Both the position numbers and the translations under genes were made by a program. A stretch of DNA of 64,000 nt from Dactylorhiza incarnata (Eukaryota > Streptophyta > Magnoliopsida > Asparagales > Orchidaceae): NCBI GenBank assembly GCA_033032865.1, contig JAWHQI010000258.1, positions 3,782,001-3,846,000 on the forward strand, in the 5' to 3' direction. The notes under the pieces are model-generated. The model saw only the letters and a program-made list of their open reading frames with translations. It was not told the DNA's origin and searched no databases. Of the stretch, positions 1-11,100 are shown piece by piece. Each line of letters begins with the position of its first letter. Within the stretch, counting starts at the first letter, position 1.

Positions 1-2225
1 TGTCATCCTTTGTCCCAATACAAGACACTCATCGAGGCTTGGATTCAGCACCAGTCTCCGACGTTGGATCTTGCTACCCAATGAGCCCAGAAGGAGGCTG
101 TCGGTATAGCTCTAATGATGACACAACTCCCACCTCATCTATACAGTGTCAGTGCGACCATCTTATCCCATTATTTTGTTTCTCTCAGATGTGTGCTCCA
201 TGATCTTGAAGGTGACTCTGTCCGTCGATGTCCCAATGACTCCTTCTCCCTCCCTACTCCAACACTCCACTGACACTCACCCTTCACATCCTGGGCACCG
301 TGAAGGTCGCCATGAATCTCAGGGCGGTGGGCGTGATGGCCGCAATTGCTCCAAGTGGCAAAGCACTCGCATATGGACCCATTGTGGTCGGACAAATCAT
401 ACCGAAGCCACTTGTTATCGAAAACATGGGTTCCCGTCGCAACCCTCCAACTCTCAGCACCACGCTTCTCCTGCGGTGGATGTGCCTATCACCTCCTGCT
501 CCGACATTGACACCTTGCGAGAGGAACTACAACATATTTGGGGGCTCGTTACTCGAACTTCCGACGCTGTTGCATCTATCTCCAATAAAGATATATCGTG
601 CTTTTCCCATAGTCCCTCTTAGATAGTTGACTATGGGGAAACAAATTATATTACTCTACATAAGCCTTCTCGGTACACAGACCCTGCTTGTCCTAAGTTG
701 ATCACGCAATAGCGACACCACCACGGTCTGCGACTTTGGAGATGTGTCTGTCACTCCGTCCCTCTCTCTCTGCTCTGTTTTTCATGTTCCCGATTCTCAA
801 TTTAATCTCCTCTCTGTTAATCGTTTTACTAATGATCATGACTGTTTCATCACATTTTTCTCTTCTTCCGTTGTGGTGCATGATCGACGAACGCGGAATA
901 TCATTGGTAGATGACGGTTGTTAAATGGGCTTTACACTCCGGAGCTTCCCACCTCAGTTCTCTCCTCTGCCAGCTTTGTGGATTGACATTGGCTTCTTGG
1001 CCATGCTCTTCTTCCTATTCTGTTGAAAGTTCTTCCTTATTTTTCTTTTTCCGACTTTACATGTGAATCATGTATTTACGAGAAACAACATCGCTCTACC
1101 TTCTGCCCTCACTGTACTCGGAGCTCTGCTCCCTTTGATTTAGCGCACTCAGACATTTGAGTCCCGTATAAAACTGCTAGTTTATCTGGATATCATTTTT
1201 TCCTTACATTTATTGATGACCATTCTTGCATGACATGGTTGTATTTGTTGCACGATCACTCTGAACTACTACGTGTCTTTCGCTCCTTTATCACTGAGAC
1301 CCGTACTCAATTCTTCCGCTATATTAAAATATTTCAAACCGTTAATGCGCGCGAATATACAAGTCATAACTTTCAGAAAACTTGCACTACGTTTGGTATT
1401 ATCCACCAAACATCCTACGGCTATACATCGCAACAAAATGGTGTGGCCGAGCTGAAGAATCGCCACCTCTTTGATATTGCTCGTTCACGCATGTTTCAAA
1501 TGCAGGTCTTAAGATCTATTGACACTTCGCAGTCTTCATCGCATGCTATCTAATTAATTGCACGCCCTCTTCCATTCAAAATTTTGCGACGTCATTCTCC
1601 ATCCTGATAGGATCGTTGTCCACTTGTCCTCCTTCAACGATGAATCAGACTTGGGACCTTGCCCCCTTCCTCCTGACCAATCCCGCGTGGGATATAAATG
1701 AGTTTTCACTATGAAGCATCGTCCTGATGGGACTGTTGAGTCCCTCAAAGCTCGTCTTGTGGCTCGCGGGATCACTCAACAATATGACATCAACTATGAA
1801 GAGACGTTCACCCCTGTTGCTAAGTTGAATACCGTTCGGGTATTGATCTCCTTGGTTGTTGCATCAACTCGACATCAAAAATGCCTTCCTTAATGAAGAT
1901 CTCGTTAAGAATGTCTACATGGAGCAACCTCCTGGTTATGAAATTACGGTGGAGTCCCTTGTCCGCTACATCAAGTAATCTTTATGGCCTTAAACAATTT
2001 CCTCGGGCTTGGTTTGATAAATTCAGTTAGGTCGTTCGAGATTTTGGCTTCGCTCAGGGCTTGAAGGACTTCTACCTATTTATTCGTCGCTGCCCAGCAG
2101 ACACAGTGATACTTCTGGTATATGTTGATGATATTCTCATCATGGGCGATGATCTGAACAGTTTCTTTCTGATCAAGAAGTACAATGATCCTTTGTTAAT
2201 GATGTTACCAAAGTTATCAACTTTC
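1..2225 (+). pseudogene. Decayed Ty1/Copia gag-pol remnant (left end outside window)
   Basis: Pieces of a Copia polyprotein occur in the usual order on the plus strand but in shifting frames with many stops. Gag is near 1-180. A CCHC-like knuckle with CGRTNHTEATC lies near 380-420. Integrase core is at 1200-1500, with FIDD-like and QQNGVAELKN motifs. Reverse transcriptase pieces lie at 1711-1890 (LKARLVARG, EETFTPVAKLN) and about 2085-2200 (VYVDDILIMGDD). Protease and RNase H are not recognisable. The nucleotide sequence resembles the intact Copia at 27604-32881 (compare the integrase blocks near 1200 and 30200), so it looks like an old relative of that family. No LTR was found. It cannot encode a working polyprotein. 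Confidence 0.85.
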
Positions 2226-2261
2226 CATAAGAGTTTTCTATCAAAGTGCCTTATGTTGAGG

Positions 2262-2385
2262 AGAGACTGACTTGTTCATGGGGAGTGAATGTTGTTTCTA
2301 CTTTGACCAGTCCTAGGAAGAGATTGAATTGCTCATGGGGAGTGAATGCTGCTTCTATTTTGACCAGTCCTTGGTTGGTCTTTGA
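2262..2385. repeat. Two-copy tandem duplication, unit about 60 bp
   Basis: Two adjacent, slightly diverged copies share the core CATGGGGAGTGAATG followed by TTTGACCAGTCCT. They sit just downstream of the Copia RT remnant and probably reflect local slippage or unequal exchange. Confidence 0.6.
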
Positions 2386-3970
2386 CTTTGTTTGCTCCCG
2401 CTTGTTGCTTATGTTTTGATGCACTTCAAGTCATCCCAGTGTAGATTTCCCCATATCTAGAAGTTACAAATCCTAACATATATAAATTAATTTTAAAGTG
2501 GAGCTTTCTAAGGTAATGGCTTATGCGAGAGACACAATTACCAATTAACAATAGTAAGTACTCAACTAATAATAAAAATATTACCGATCCGAACGGAGAT
2601 CAGGTTTCTGTCTTGACATGAGGTTACAAGGAGAAGTCTAGATAAATTGAAGATGGTGATGTCATTATAAACAATTTGTTTATTGTTTTCTCTTATTAAT
2701 GTTGGTATCTAAGTTTAGTTGAAAACAAGGATGTTGGTATAACACCCTCTTTCTAGTACACAATATGATATGGGTCTGAAGGATACTTTCAAACACAAAG
2801 TGCACTAAGCTAGATATATTATAAAGTTGTGTTTGAAAAACTAACCACCAAATTATTGTCATAGATCATAAAATAACATGACAAGGGAATATCCAAAAGA
2901 AATTCATTCATCACAATGAAACGTACATAAATCACCGAATCTCCCAAAAGTGCCCTATTACTAAATATTACAACACTTTTAATAGTTCATACATAGCTAT
3001 CAAAAAGAAAGTATAAACCACCAAGAATTTAAATATGCTTTTCCTTCCATCAATCGTCTGCTTCAGGCTTTAAGCTTGCTTTCTTGCAAAAACATGTCAC
3101 TTTAACAAGGCCAGTCAGGGTCGACCTTGTAACGACCTCCATCCTTTCGAGCACTTAGATGAGCCTGTGGCACCAATCATCCTTGCAATGTTAACACATA
3201 TAATAGTAGGAAAAGCACGTACTAGCACAGTTATAACCAGAATATGAATGTAACATACACTTTACCCAATATTCTATCAAGGTGAGGATTCACAGATAAT
3301 TGAGTAACACCCGTAAGTACAAAAACATTGTACGTCACTAACCCCTGACTTTCAATCAAGTTGTTCTATCAGTACAAGCATACTCACCCATGGGATGTAA
3401 TGCATCAATAATCATGCCATCTTGCTGACCAAATCATACAAGCGTAGCGCTAGCATGGTACTTGGGGAACCAAATTCTTTGATTACACCTAAATGTCTTT
3501 CATTTGCGAATTGCCTTCTTACATGCCTTGCTACCTTCTGACACTCCATTACCTTTTTACAAACCCTTGCCTTCTCACTGCCCCAATCTCTACACACAGT
3601 TACCAAACAACACCGAACCAAATCTGATGTTTGACGAATCTATAGGCGGCGGAAAATCCGCGACCTAACCCTACATGCTATGCAAAGTCCGACGGATTAG
3701 CCACAGTTAGATAATAAACATTTAATATCCCACGCAAAAATAAATTCACAGCAAAGCAAAATATTTTATTAAGGCGAAACAAGCTTAGGCTTCCCTCCGC
3801 GTGGAGGGCCAAAGCAAGAGCGCGCGGCGAATAATTCCTTCCTGCAGTTAGAGATTTATCCAGACACAAATAACTAGAATAAAATGGACATCCAAACAAG
3901 CATAAGATTACCACAATGCAACAATGTTTTAACACTGTCAACCAATACAAAACATAACACAAATCTGAAA
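2386..3970. other. Non-coding AT-rich stretch, no gene seen
   Basis: Only short unsupported ORFs occur, with stops in all frames. TGTAACGACC at about 3138 resembles the first bases of some plant Gypsy LTRs. It may form one edge of a large decayed LTR-like block running to about 5974, but no matching copy or coding region proves this. Confidence 0.4.
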
Positions 3971-4009
3971 TAAACTAGGGCTGCAGTAATTTTAAATAAA
4001 TCTGAACTT

Positions 4010-4460
4010 TGGAGAGGGCAGGATGTTTTCCGGGTGGTGGAAGACTAGATCGGGTAAAGGGGAGGTGGTTCCACGGGAGGGGAGGTGTTGGTGGCAAATA
4101 TGGAAGGTTAGGGGCTGGGTATGAGTGATGCGGGGCGGGATCTGGACTGTTCTGTCCAGATCTGGACAGATCTGCGATCTGGGGTGAAGGGGCTGTTGGA
4201 GGGTGGATCCACGTGGGAAAAAGGGGGAGGAAACGGGGCTGAGGGCAGCAGGGAACAGGGGCGTACGGGGCTGGGGTAGTAGGGGGAGTTAGGGCTGATG
4301 GTGACCGGCGGATTGGGGGCGGACGGCAGCAGGGAGGGGGGCTGTCGGGTGGCTGTTTGGTGTACAGGGTGTGTGCGGCGGCTGCTGGGAGTAATGGAGG
4401 GCGCGGCTGCAGGGATGGCTGGATAGGGACGGCTGTAGTGGCTGGGGGAAGGGAAAACAA
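4010..4460. other. Strand-asymmetric G-rich tract (plus strand)
   Basis: About 450 bp have many GGG/GGGG runs on the plus strand. Read on the minus strand this gives proline-rich open frames in more than one frame, which is what low-complexity C-rich DNA does. These are not taken as genes. On the minus strand a TATA-like CTTATAAATAG (about 4600) and a donor-like GGGTAAGTATC (about 4475) lie upstream, so a spliced transcript or LTR promoter on the minus strand is possible but unproven. Confidence 0.4.
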
Positions 4461-5067
4461 GGAGGGAAAAGATACTTACCCAAGGAGTCGTCACCTAGGG
4501 GGCTCCACGGTGTCGGCACCGCGGAGGAGATCACCGGAATGAACGAAGAAGAGTCTCCACACATTCAGCAATAATATTACAGCAGCCCTAAGGTTCTATT
4601 TATAAGAAAACAAAATTAGGGCACCCGGAATCAACGACTATGATTGACCGTTGGTTGCGGGGCCAAAACTACATGAAATAATAACCGAAAAATATAAAGC
4701 TACATATGAAATCGACTCGCAACACGAATCCGAACGCATCCACGGAGTCGGATCGTCGATCCGGGCACGCCATATATGGTAAGTCGCCAAATCAGCCCCG
4801 AATGGGCCCAAAGCTCGTCCTCGCCTATGCTCCGCATCAAAATCTATTCGTGGTGATTCAGTCAATATAGGATGTACTGTAAACCCCTAATTTCCCCTAT
4901 GAAATCCTACCCAGGTCCCACTATCCGCAAACCCTATCCACATGCCCAATGCTCTAATAATCATTATGAAATCTTCTATGGTCACATTCACACAATGTAT
5001 TATAGAACAATAATATGCGTCTGCAACCAGAACCATCAATCCTGGTCACATATGGCACAATTGGATT

Positions 5068-5236
5068 ACAACAACAACACTCAAGCCTTTATCCCACTAT
5101 AGTTGGGTCGGCTATATGGATCTTTTGTCGCCATTGTGCCCTATCTTTAGTCATAATCTCACTAATGCCTAAGTACATCATGTCTTTCCTTATAGTTTCA
5201 TTCCAAGTCTTTATTGGTCTACCCCTCCCCCGTTTA
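5068..5236 (-). mobile_element. 3' end of an RTE-type LINE (5'-truncated)
   Basis: On the minus strand an open frame of about 48 codons ends at a TAA at 5091-5089. It contains RGRP-KTW, then DRAQWRQKIHIADPT. This is the C-terminal tail typical of plant RTE-clade LINE reverse transcriptase ORFs (a conserved W-x5-ADPT block just before the stop). It is followed by a short (TTG)n tail at about 5079-5069, the usual 3' end of these elements. The remainder of the ORF is missing upstream, replaced by an A/T run at 5238-5248, so this is a dead-on-arrival 5'-truncated copy. Confidence 0.8.
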
Positions 5237-5249
5237 ACAAAAAAAAAAT

Positions 5250-6335
5250 GAATTGATTAGGGCTTCATTGCCAAGCACACGACATGCTTGAATGAGTCAT
5301 GAGACCTACCCTTCTCTATCAATAATTGAGAAAATCTTCGATCTAGCCTAATTGTTGATCCATGCTTGGAATCTACCAATTTTTTATACCAAAGATCAAC
5401 TTAAGAAAACTAAACTAAAGAGGATATATGTCGTTATCCTGCCTCTAAGCCTCCTTCAAGAGCTCCTATGGCTTTTGACCATGGATCCTTTCCAAAAATA
5501 CTTAACACGAGCAGTAAGAATATGTGGACCATGCTTGGAACTTCCTCCAGTGGTTCTACCGATCTCACTGTGAAACCATTGATGATGAGTGAATGGAAGG
5601 GAAGAAGAGGGGAAGAAGGGGAAGGGTTTATCAAGGGCTTCAGAATGAACCCTATTTCCCCCTCTTATACCATTCACACTAACAAGAATTGAATCGTGAC
5701 CCTTAGATGAAAGAACAAGAGATCCAATGGTTGCGTTTTATCAAAATTATGTAATTAGAACTTGCAGGCCGATACAAACTAGGACATCAATAGACCCCAA
5801 ATTAATATTACTGAATTTTATGAATTTTATCAGGTTCCCGATAGGATCTATTGGAGTTCTGATATACACCCTGCACAAGGGTATAGCAGTTCCTGTATAT
5901 ATTGGCCCCCCTCGATAGGTGCTCTTGGGTTTCAGATTGGTACAAAGATAGAATACGGGTTTGGGGTGTTACATATGGATATTATAAGGTGTTGCCGACT
6001 GCAGTGATCGCCAGTTAGATGGGTACAAAGATTGATGAATTATGGGGGCACTTGCAAGGATTTTCGACGAAAAGAATTTAGTGTGGATATGGAGTTTCTT
6101 GACTCGGGCCAGGTAGATAAAGTGTGATGGAGATTGATCACGTCTTAATCGAGCAATTTGTCATTACCGACATTTTTGGTTCGTCGGACGGACGATCGGA
6201 GCCCGCGATTATGTCCGGCTCGATTTTTAATATTTTATATGTATGTTCTTTTAATTTTCTGATCTTTATTTTGAGAGAGGTTAAGTTACAAGCGAGACAT
6301 CAAATGATTGGGAGAAGCACAACTCTCATTGGTCA
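5250..6335. other. Non-coding repeat-like stretch, no gene seen
   Basis: No coding feature is supported. GGGGTGTTACA at about 5965-5975 is, on the minus strand, TGTAACACCCC, a common first block of plant Gypsy LTRs. It may mark the start of a minus-strand LTR extending leftward. No paired LTR was found. Confidence 0.35.
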
Positions 6336-6338
6336 CGA

Positions 6339-6800
6339 TTGAGAAGCGCACAGTGCCAAATCCGCTTGCCCGATCTCATTCCCTGTGGTGCTGACTCCAC
6401 AGGCCATCTTCGTAGCCGCCGCTTGTGCCAGCTCCAGCCCTGCCGTTTTCCACCGCCAGTCCTTCCAAGCCCGCTGCTGCCCTCTTCTTCCCCTCCAGCC
6501 ACCGTACACCTCTTACTTAGTCCACTGCCGCCCCAAAACCCCCGTCCAGTCACCGCTAATCTTTCCCAAGCCTGCTGTCGCCCTCCTCTTCCCCCTTTAG
6601 CCCCTGCACACAACTTCTCACCCCACAGCCGCCCCAAATCTCCCCCCCATCCAGCCACCACCTGCCCTTCCTACGCCTGTTGTCGCCCTCGCCAACCCCT
6701 TCCAGCCATTCACCCTCCCACTATGATACTCCTCCAGCCCTAACAGCCCTCCTCGCTCACAACAACCCCCAAACAACCCCCCTACATGGAAACCAATCCT
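6339..6800. other. C-rich low-complexity tract
   Basis: A pyrimidine/C-rich stretch giving proline-rich frames on the plus strand and glycine-rich shadows on the minus strand. Several frames stay open only because of composition. It resembles the untranslated leader of an LTR element more than a gene. No domain is visible. Confidence 0.4.
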
Positions 6801-7982
6801 CATACAACCCATATCCACTTCGAACAACCACCATACAACAGTTTCCCTTCGCTATTGATGCTGATTTATTGGTCCTTATTCTATTGTTTGTTTCATTTCT
6901 TATATCATATGAATGTACTTATATTCTTAATGAAATTTTGCTTTTAATTAGTTGAGTTCTTTTAATTTCATCTTGTGCAGTCCCTCTTCAATTAGCACAT
7001 AATTTCATTGCTCTCAATTAAATTGCAACCGTCTCTTGCTTAATTCTAACATCTGTGGTTAATGATGATAAAATTAACAATGTTTAATTAATTGCGCGTC
7101 GGAGAGTATTTACATGATTGGATCATTTGTATGTGCATCGCATTTGGGTTTTGTCATGAGCGTCCCGTTCATTGGATTGCGTGTTTGATTGCATGCTTGC
7201 ACTCACATCTTTATTTTAGGGTTGATCGTATATCCACTGCGTTTGCTCGTGTTCATATATCGTTATGGTATCGCGTGTCTGTCACCTATAGATTCGTCAT
7301 GCGTTAAAGTGTCAATGGGGTTAACTAGTGGTTGGGAATGACTGCTGTCTTGGAAGATCGAGGACCAAAAGTTGGGAGCTGATCCGGCAACCCGCTGACT
7401 GTGGAGAGAAGAGACCGAGAAAGGCAGCGCTCCTTAGGAGGATGGAAGAAGTAATGCACTAATATTAAATGTGGTTCAGATTAATGAAACCAGCTTGAGA
7501 ATCAGATGTGCGTTGAGTGCTTGCATGATTAATATGCATAATTTTGTGTTGAATGATAAGGATTGATTGGAGAGAGATGATTGGCAAAAGTTTATCCTGC
7601 TAGAGAATCGTGAATAAAGATGAATACGCAATTTCATTTCGTAGCGAAGGAAGATACCATGCGTAATGGATCAATGGACTTGGTTTGAAGTGTTGTGAGT
7701 CCCTGACAGGAAAAATACGGGTACAAAACCGCCTCTAGTGAACATGTTTCCCTGACTGACTTGTTCTTAGATAGCAAATTCAAATTTTATCTTAACAAAT
7801 ATTGAAAAATTATTAAATCAATAAAATCCCACCATTATTCTGTCAAAGTGAAAGGACTTAATTAACTATCTAGTGTTATTATTACCCTAACTTTCCTGGT
7901 CTTGCATGAGCTATATTCTGACCTTTTTTTAAATAGAAACAGAAGATTTACAACTCTTTTGTTTAGAGCACAATAGCCTCAG
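6801..7982. other. Non-coding stretch, no gene seen
   Basis: AT-rich to mixed DNA with only short chance ORFs. I looked here specifically for the missing first two EF-hand exons of the calmodulin gene at 8064-8444 (loops of the form DxDGxG) and did not find them. Confidence 0.5.
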
Positions 7983-8444
7983 TTGCCAATGCCCTGTTTA
8001 GAGAGTGAGAAAGAATTTGATTTCTTTTACTCAGATCTTACTAATATTTTCTTGTGTTCCAAGGACACCGACTCGGAAGAGGAACTTCGAGAAGCATTCA
8101 AAGTCTTTGACAAGGATCAGAATGGGTTTATTTCTGCAGCGGAGGTAAGCTCCACGCCTCCCTCTTCCTCTCCCCCGCGTCCCTCATTCTCTTTCTATTA
8201 GCAATCGATATATATTACACGATTAAAGGCATTTTGTGATGTCTCCATTAAAATGCATCACTAGTTTACTGACTGAGAATAATTTGGATTGTGTGGTTTG
8301 AATTATCAGCTCCGGCACGTGATGACGAATCTAGGAGAGAATCTGACCGATAATGAAGTTAACGAGATGATACGCGAGGCGGACATCGACGGAGACGGCC
8401 AGGTCAATTACGAGGAGTTTGTGAGGATGATGTTAGGCAAGTGA
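7983..8444 (+). pseudogene. Calmodulin C-terminal half (EF-hands 3 and 4), 5' exons missing
   Basis: Two exons read as the last half of a plant calmodulin. The first recognisable exon, 8064-8144 (acceptor AG at 8062-8063, donor GT at 8145), encodes DTDSEEEL and EF-hand loop 3 ([12 protein letters not shown]). The second, 8310-8444 (acceptor CAG at 8307-8309), encodes [12 protein letters not shown]-hand loop 4 ([12 protein letters not shown]) and ends LGK-stop. Both loops keep the calcium-ligand positions and there is no internal stop. The frame is open back to an ATG at 7983, but residues before the exon do not resemble calmodulin. The N-lobe (EF-hands 1 and 2, about 75 residues) is absent upstream. 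It is either a truncated gene fragment or a short two-EF-hand protein; conservation of the reading frame suggests recent loss or continued constraint. The intron after AAE recalls intron-rich calmodulin-like genes rather than single-intron CaM genes. Confidence 0.8.
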
Positions 8445-8960
8445 GCTTCTTGCTCAATAACCACACTTTGCTGTTCTTCACATAAATAACGCTCTTGCAA
8501 TTGATGAAATATTTTGAAAGAGCTGATCAAACTTTTTAGACAGTTTCCTATCTCAAACCTTAAATGTTTTTTGTTATATATATAAAAGGCATCATGCCTG
8601 CTTCAAATATGGCCTAACTTAACTGTTCTTCTTACTTCAAATATGGCTTAGCTATGCACGCCGGCGGCGCTATAACTTCCCTGCTGGGTTGCTTCGTTTC
8701 TCTAAGCCGCCGTCGTCGTGTCTGTTAGTCTGTGACCACCAAAGAAGGAGAAGAAATCTTTGGGCCTAATCTTGATTTGTTTGGGATATAAGGCAAAACC
8801 TGATAGACCTCCACATTGATTGAAGTTTCCCAGAGAACAAACACAGCATAATTTCTCTACCTTCTGCAAGACAACTGAGTAATGTTCAATCCAAGCTCTG
8901 CTCCTTCAAAAAGACACCGTCCGTTTGAGCTTACGATCTCGACGACTGTTTTTGAAAAAT
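8445..8960. other. 3' flank of calmodulin remnant, no further gene
   Basis: AT-rich sequence with a short GC-rich patch (8655-8720) and no supported ORF. It may include the 3' UTR of the calmodulin remnant. Confidence 0.4.
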
Positions 8961-8967
8961 AAAACGT

Positions 8968-9092
8968 CATTTTCATTTTTTTGGGTATTTGATAAATAAC
9001 CAGCTGAAAATGCGCCTAATAAAGGAATAATTTTTGTTAGAATAGTTTTCGGCTGATTATTTATCAAACATCTAAAAAAAATAAAAATAATG
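8968..9092. repeat. Foldback (inverted-repeat) MITE-like element
   Basis: The left arm (8968-9010) and the right arm (9046-9092) are imperfect reverse complements sharing TTTGATAAATAA and CAGCTGAAAA/TTTTCGGCTG. A loop of about 35 bp lies between. No coding sequence. The structure is typical of a small hairpin MITE; the superfamily is not clear because no target duplication was resolved. Confidence 0.65.
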
Positions 9093-9332
9093 TTTTTCCC
9101 GCTTAATACAGATTTTTATGGACTCAACTCGAATCCATCTCACATGTGCCGGTGCACCGGGTTTGAGTTTGGGTTCTAGAATTATTCTGCTGATTGAATT
9201 TTGAACCAAGTGTTCTCTTTTGTGCCCATATTCCATTTTTACCCTTTTATACTCATTTTCCGTCACTTCCCTATTCATTCTACTTGTTGGTCCGCATGGC
9301 AAAAATGTGATTATATGTGAGAATCATGGGCC

Positions 9333-9472
9333 AGTGGACACACACACGCGCGCACACACGCCCGTCCGCCCGCACGAATAATTACCTCCCCTGGAAGATA
9401 GCATAATTACAAACTGCACCCCTCTTATTATTGAAATTACCAAAATCTCCCCCCCCCCCCACCCCCCAATGT
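9333..9472. repeat. CA/CG microsatellite and poly-C run
   Basis: A (CA)n/(CG)n simple repeat at about 9338-9376 and a C-rich run at about 9449-9468. Simple sequence only. Confidence 0.8.
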
Positions 9473-9499
9473 TACAAAACACAACATTTACCTTCCTTG

Positions 9500-9597
9500 A
9501 TGTTCACATTTCATAACATCCATGCTCAAAATACGTCCCCTGAAAATGTATTCCGAGGGGGGTATTTTTGTGCATGGATGTTATGAAATGTGAGCAT
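9500..9597. repeat. Near-perfect 98-bp hairpin element
   Basis: Left arm 9500-9540 and right arm 9557-9597 are close reverse complements (shared TCACATTTCATAACATCC). They are separated by about 16 bp. No coding capacity. Looks like a miniature foldback transposon or recent inverted duplication. Confidence 0.7.
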
Positions 9598-9599
9598 GA

Positions 9600-10720
9600 C
9601 AATTTTATGAGAAAAACGAACAAAAGATGTACTGTGGCACGAGATAATCCCGTGCACGACTACTTGTCTATTACTAAACAAATAGGAAGCGCCCTCTTGG
9701 TGTTACATTAGAATTTTTCATTTTATCCTTAATTTTTTGTTAAGGCTTTATGTCCAACATGTGGGATCACGTGCACAAATATAAGTGTTATTTAAACTAC
9801 TAGTAAACAACTGCATGCCTAAAATATTAACAAGATCATAGTTTAATTTTCCTATATGCTCGCTTAAGTCTATAGTTCTTAATTGAATTTCCCTATATGC
9901 TTTGAAAAGGTTCCAATATATTTGAGGCATAAAACTACTATTTATAGCTTAATAACATTTCTACATTCTGATGTGAGATTTAATTCATTAATAGAAGCCA
10001 TCATGAGACCCTCATTGCCCTAGACAGTAGCTTATCACTAGATGTTCATTGCCCTAGTCAAATTCTTTTCACCAAGGTGGAAGGTGAATGTGTGGGATGC
10101 GCGCGGAGAAGACGAAGGGCGGAGGGCGGAGAAATCTTTTTTTAAAGAAATAAAATAGCATGACCTTCAAACCCTAGTTAGAGAGTTTGAAAACAAGAGG
10201 TAGAATATTATTATTATTGATACTAAAACTTGTTTTTGTATTAATTGCAACAACTTAATGTTTTGTCTCTAATGCTCAACGGAGCGGATGCTATTGCCCC
10301 GAATAACTTCTATGATAGATGCGAACCGTCTTTTTCGTCTAATATTTATGGCCAACTTGTCATTGAACGAACGTGATTGCTAACTAGGATTATCTTCTCA
10401 TATGTGAAATTATGCTTTGACGCGGGACACCCTTCAATTAATCCCTCCACAGGAGGAATTTAGTTCATTGGGTTTTTTTTGGATGTATAAGTAAATAGAG
10501 TATTGCATTAATCAGAATAATATTATAATTACATGCTTTATGTTTAATTTTGATGGAGATTATGAACACATGTATGTTCAATAATAGGGTTATACGTTTA
10601 AATTAAGAACATCCTTGATACCATATGTTAGGCTCAATAATTGATTTCAAAAAGTTAATAAAAAGTTCGAACGGGATCTAAAAACTTTGAATTTGTTCCA
10701 CTTCCGCTTGAACTGAGAAA
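9600..10720. other. Non-coding AT-rich stretch, no gene seen
   Basis: No supported ORF. A short hairpin GTGGCACGAG/CTCGTGC-like lies at about 9633-9657. Otherwise nothing recognised. Confidence 0.4.
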
Positions 10721-10721
10721 T

Positions 10722-10930
10722 TTAGGGTCTGTTTGACACTGTGGTGGCGGTCGTAAACACGGTGATTATGAAATATCGTTCGTTAACGACCAACCTCGCC
10801 TATAGAACTCCGTCTACTTTTATGTTCAAAATTAAGGTTTTTTCCTTGGTGGCAATCGGAACTGTGTTCATTTCAAACACATTTTATGATGGTATCATTT
10901 TTGACCAAACTCACTGGAGTGAAATCACCT
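10722..10930 (+). mobile_element. Tourist-like MITE family, copy 1 (right end degraded)
   Basis: Starts TTA then GGGTCTGTTTG, followed by the family body: GTGGTGGCGGTCGT, a TTTTATGTTCAAAA block, then CAAACTCACTGGAG. Related copies lie at 24496-24871, 26256-26476, 27309-27505 and 37739-37890. The ORF that runs through it is a by-product of composition. Confidence 0.65.
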
Positions 10931-11100
10931 TGCCTTTAATCAATGAAAGTGGGGTGGCCTTCCACTCGTCTCATTTCATCTGTGAACGTGGTTGGTGGCC
11001 TAATCGCCTCGATCATTAACTCGTTATCGTCTTGTACCCACCGACGTCCATGAGCAATATTTGTTCCAAAAAGGTAGCTCAGGAGGGTAGCCATGCCAAG

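Noticed and set aside
3975..4564. Minus-strand proline-rich ORFs in several frames
   Set aside because: Open frames in more than one frame follow from the C-rich composition; no domain, and no supported gene model.
6326..6827. Glycine- or proline-rich ORFs on both strands
   Set aside because: Low-complexity DNA with overlapping frames; no sign of selection for one frame.
9333..9472. Possible CRISPR-like or satellite array
   Set aside because: Only dinucleotide and homopolymer simple repeats; no spacers or longer unit.
10741..11019. 92-codon plus-strand ORF
   Set aside because: Lies within a MITE copy whose relatives do not keep this frame.
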